A stretch of 13,887 nt of DNA from an uncultured Oscillospiraceae bacterium. GTDB taxonomy: Bacteria > Bacillota > Clostridia > Oscillospirales > Oscillospiraceae. The first letter of the stretch is position 1. Every line of letters begins with the position of its first letter. Positions 13,687 through 13,887 of this stretch are shown piece by piece. The stretch is from assembly GCA_910587205.1 (NCBI GenBank), contig CAJULZ010000078.1, positions 1 through 13,887 on the forward strand, in the 5' to 3' direction. The position numbers and the translations under genes are program-made. The notes beneath the pieces were generated by a model, which ran no database searches, was not told where the DNA came from, and saw nothing but the letters and a program-made list of their open reading frames with translations.

Positions 13687-13887
13687 AAAACGAAAAAGCG
13701 CGGTAGCTTTTAGCTGCCGCGCTTTTTATTTGTGTCGAAGGGATGATTCCCCCTGTACGCTTTGGCTCGCCAAAGCGCTGGAAATGGACAATCTCGCGCT
13801 CGCGCAGGAAGCGGATCACATTATTGACGTCCGGATCGTCGGACAGACGGAGGATGTTGTCATAAGTGAGGCGGGCTTTTTGCTCTG
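13655..13887 (-). CDS. cotJC: CotJC / manganese-catalase-like protein, partial with odd C-terminus
   Basis: Reading from the right edge on the minus strand gives EQKARLTYDNILRLSDDPDV, NNVIRFLREREIVHFQRFGE. This is the C-terminal helix region of the CotJC/manganese-catalase family, a di-manganese ferritin-like fold found in spore coats. The N-terminal part lies beyond the window. After RFGE the frame continues as PKRTGGIIPSTQIKSAAAK and onward through the terminator hairpin. It stops only at 13655, inside the 3' end of the convergent hydrolase gene (32-base overlap). Relatives I know continue with a helix such as EALRIVQ, so the tail looks like a frameshift, a 3' truncation or a sequence error. 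The family call is firm; the end coordinate is not. Confidence 0.75.
   Translation of the reverse strand, partial: EQKARLTYDNILRLSDDPDVNNVIRFLREREIVHFQRFGEPKRTGGIIPSTQIKSAAAKSYRAFSFFRHKMRGNRW
13693..13727. terminator. Bidirectional intrinsic terminator
   Basis: A stem AGCGCGGTAGCT (13697-13708, one T-G wobble) pairs with 13712-13723 around a TTT loop. It is flanked by AAAA on the left and TTTT on the right. It closes the second SleB-like gene and probably the convergent CotJC-like gene. Confidence 0.92.

Overview
The window looks like a chromosomal stretch from a GC-rich, low-oxygen Firmicute of class Clostridia, most likely an Oscillospiraceae-type gut bacterium (inference). The grounds are the order yqeK - LCP protein - rsfS, spore-type genes (two SleB-like hydrolases and a CotJC-like fragment), strong AGGAGG ribosome sites, and clostridial families such as DUF3048, DUF378 and TSCPD/TIGR03905. 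No tRNA, rRNA, CRISPR array, insertion sequence or phage gene was seen, and no gene-free gap exceeds about 300 bases.

Region 1 (1-6270, + strand) is a tightly packed housekeeping and envelope run. It holds the 3' end of yqeK, an LytR-CpsA-Psr (LCP) glycopolymer ligase with a long acidic Pro/Ser tail, rsfS, trpS, a TagO/WecA-type undecaprenyl-phosphate GlcNAc-1-phosphate transferase, a UDP-GlcNAc 2-epimerase and an anchored extracytoplasmic protein of unknown function. The transferase makes lipid-linked GlcNAc, the epimerase makes UDP-ManNAc, and the LCP enzyme attaches finished polymers to peptidoglycan. Together they suggest synthesis of a secondary cell-wall polymer, although no later glycosyltransferase lies in the window.

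Region 2 (6272-7401, - strand) is a compact cluster of three small genes with no recognised function: an 86-aa helical protein, a 149-aa protein with two helical ends joined by a Pro-rich linker, and a 131-aa protein with a Pro-rich N-terminus and a hydrophobic hairpin-like C-terminus. This is the best candidate here for an undescribed system.

Region 3 (7446-9387) has a YfcE-type phosphoesterase (+), a shared bidirectional terminator, a DUF378 membrane protein (-) and a DUF3048 lipoprotein (-). Two well-formed divergent sigma-A promoters lie between the lipoprotein and region 4.

Region 4 (9563-11540, +) is an apparent operon: a degenerate homocysteine methyltransferase/pterin-domain-like protein, a minimal zincin metallopeptidase, a TSCPD protein and a YhcH/YjgK/YiaL-family protein, closed by a terminator.

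Region 5 (11541-13887) has two paralogous secreted SleB-type cell-wall hydrolases, each with its own sigma-A-like promoter and terminator or hairpin. The second promoter is overlaid by four 11-bp tandem repeats that match the geometry of an OmpR-family (WalR- or PhoP-like) operator. The window ends in the convergent 3' part of a CotJC/manganese-catalase-like gene whose C-terminus looks abnormal.
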